64,000 nt of DNA from Alitta virens (Eukaryota; Annelida; Polychaeta; Phyllodocida; Nereididae). Within the stretch, counting starts at the first letter, position 1. Each line of letters opens with the position of its first letter. The translations under genes were made by a program, and so were the position numbers. The stretch spans positions 9,742,407-9,806,406 of the forward strand of contig OW028584.1 of NCBI GenBank assembly GCA_932294295.1. The letters are read 5' to 3'. A model generated the notes under the pieces. The model had not been told where the DNA came from and did no database searches. It saw nothing but the letters and a program-made list of their open reading frames with translations. Below, one piece after another: positions 63,670 through 64,000 of the stretch.

Positions 63670-64000
63670 GTGCGCCAGTCATTCGTAGCCAAGACCAACC
63701 CGGGCGCGCTCGACCAAAATCAGCAGTTGCTAGTCTGGTTCCCCAATGATGGCGCCCACTACGTCATCGTGCGTCTGGAATTCACATCCACCCAGAATGA
63801 CGACAGCGACGTCTTTCACTGCTACCAAGACATCGAAACCACGGCCAAGCGAAATGTGACCTTAATCCGGGTAACAAAGGCGAGACTGTTGTTTCAGACA
63901 AGTGCCACTCACTCAACCCCACAGCCATGTCCAGTCGACTGGACCTTCATGGATCCAGACGCGGCACCCGGATGTGTCTGAGAAGTGTCACCTGCCTAAA
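63670..64000 (+). repeat. HOR unit 16, alpha, cut by the window end
   Basis: Only the first 331 bp of subunit A is present. CATTCGTAGCC and CACTACGTCATC assign it to alpha. The array clearly continues beyond the window. Confidence 0.88.

Larger units (their letters stand above)
28032..64000 (+). repeat. Second satellite array: 2033-bp HOR of four subunits (A477-B462-C458-D636)
   Basis: The landmark GTGCGCCAGTCATT recurs at 28383, 28860, 29496, 29973, 30435, 30893, 31529 and so on to 63670. The spacings are 477, 462, 458 and 636 bp, repeated in that order. B lacks 15 bp (GTGCCACTCACTCAA) relative to A. C lacks four more: three in TAGTTCTAATATAG and one C in the GACCCC run. D equals A plus a 159-bp insert. 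A 458-bp subunit counted by hand has 235 G+C (51%). All units lie on one strand and nothing interrupts them. There is no similarity to region 1 that I can see. The family is not recognised. Confidence 0.96.

Noticed and set aside
28032..64000. A large tandem-repeat protein gene
   Set aside because: The 2033-bp unit contains stops in every frame, and subunit spacings of 458 and 2033 bp are not multiples of three, so no frame can continue across units.
28032..64000. Ribosomal or histone gene tandem array
   Set aside because: A 2-kb tandem unit invites the comparison, but no rRNA, 5S or histone motifs are recognisable in any subunit.
1..64000. Telomeric repeats or transposon insertions inside the arrays
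   Set aside because: I looked for TTAGGG-like runs, terminal repeats and breaks in monomer phase. Phase is unbroken in region 1 and subunit order in region 2 is fully explained without insertions other than the 159-bp D insert.

Overview
The window holds no recognisable functional gene. It is eukaryotic satellite DNA: two unrelated, head-to-tail tandem arrays meet at a 200-base run of N (27832-28031). Nothing in the sequence identifies the species. Long homogeneous satellites with nested higher-order repeats (HORs) are typical of animal or plant centromeric or pericentromeric heterochromatin. A fixed 200-N spacer is the usual mark of a scaffolding join of unknown size, so the two arrays may not be truly adjacent. 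This is inference.

Region 1 (1-27831) is an AT-rich satellite, about 38% G+C in a hand-counted monomer. The basic monomer is 185 bp. I count 150 complete monomers plus a 171-bp partial one, all on the same strand, with no transposon or inversion seen. Nine monomers are a distinct 176-bp form and nine others are 1 or 2 bp short (eight deletion-bearing monomers, one with two deletions). The variants come in a repeated order. A 7-monomer HOR (1285 bp, with a 6-monomer deletion form) occupies much of the first 19 kb. It belongs to a longer 13-14-monomer super-repeat that begins with a marked 4-monomer block at 186, 4791 and 11236. A 3690-bp (20-monomer) block is tandemly duplicated at about 14390-21769. 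From about 19 kb rightward the 176-bp form is absent and other duplications (2405, 3145 and 1295 bp offsets) take over.

Region 2 (28032-64000) is an unrelated satellite of about 51% G+C. Its unit is a 2033-bp HOR of four related subunits in fixed order: A 477, B 462, C 458 and D 636 bp. D is longer because it carries a 159-bp insert. Almost every HOR is exactly 2033 bp; one is 2032 bp. Two are expanded to 3873 bp by two extra 920-bp dimers whose first subunit is a D/B chimera. Single-base markers define HOR types ordered into super-repeats of 4066, 5906 and 6099 bp, with a visible recombinant at 59604. The first 1.46 kb after the gap is more diverged and uses a simpler two-subunit unit.

The most interesting signal is inside region 2. 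Each subunit contains about 140 bp that reads like a protein exon: one frame has a strongly GC-rich third codon position and a GC-poor second position. It is open for 103 codons in most A subunits and stopped early in B, C and D. It looks like a coding fragment captured and amplified by the satellite, with no sign of present function. The other notable signals are the record of unequal crossovers in both arrays and the short dyad symmetries in every unit.
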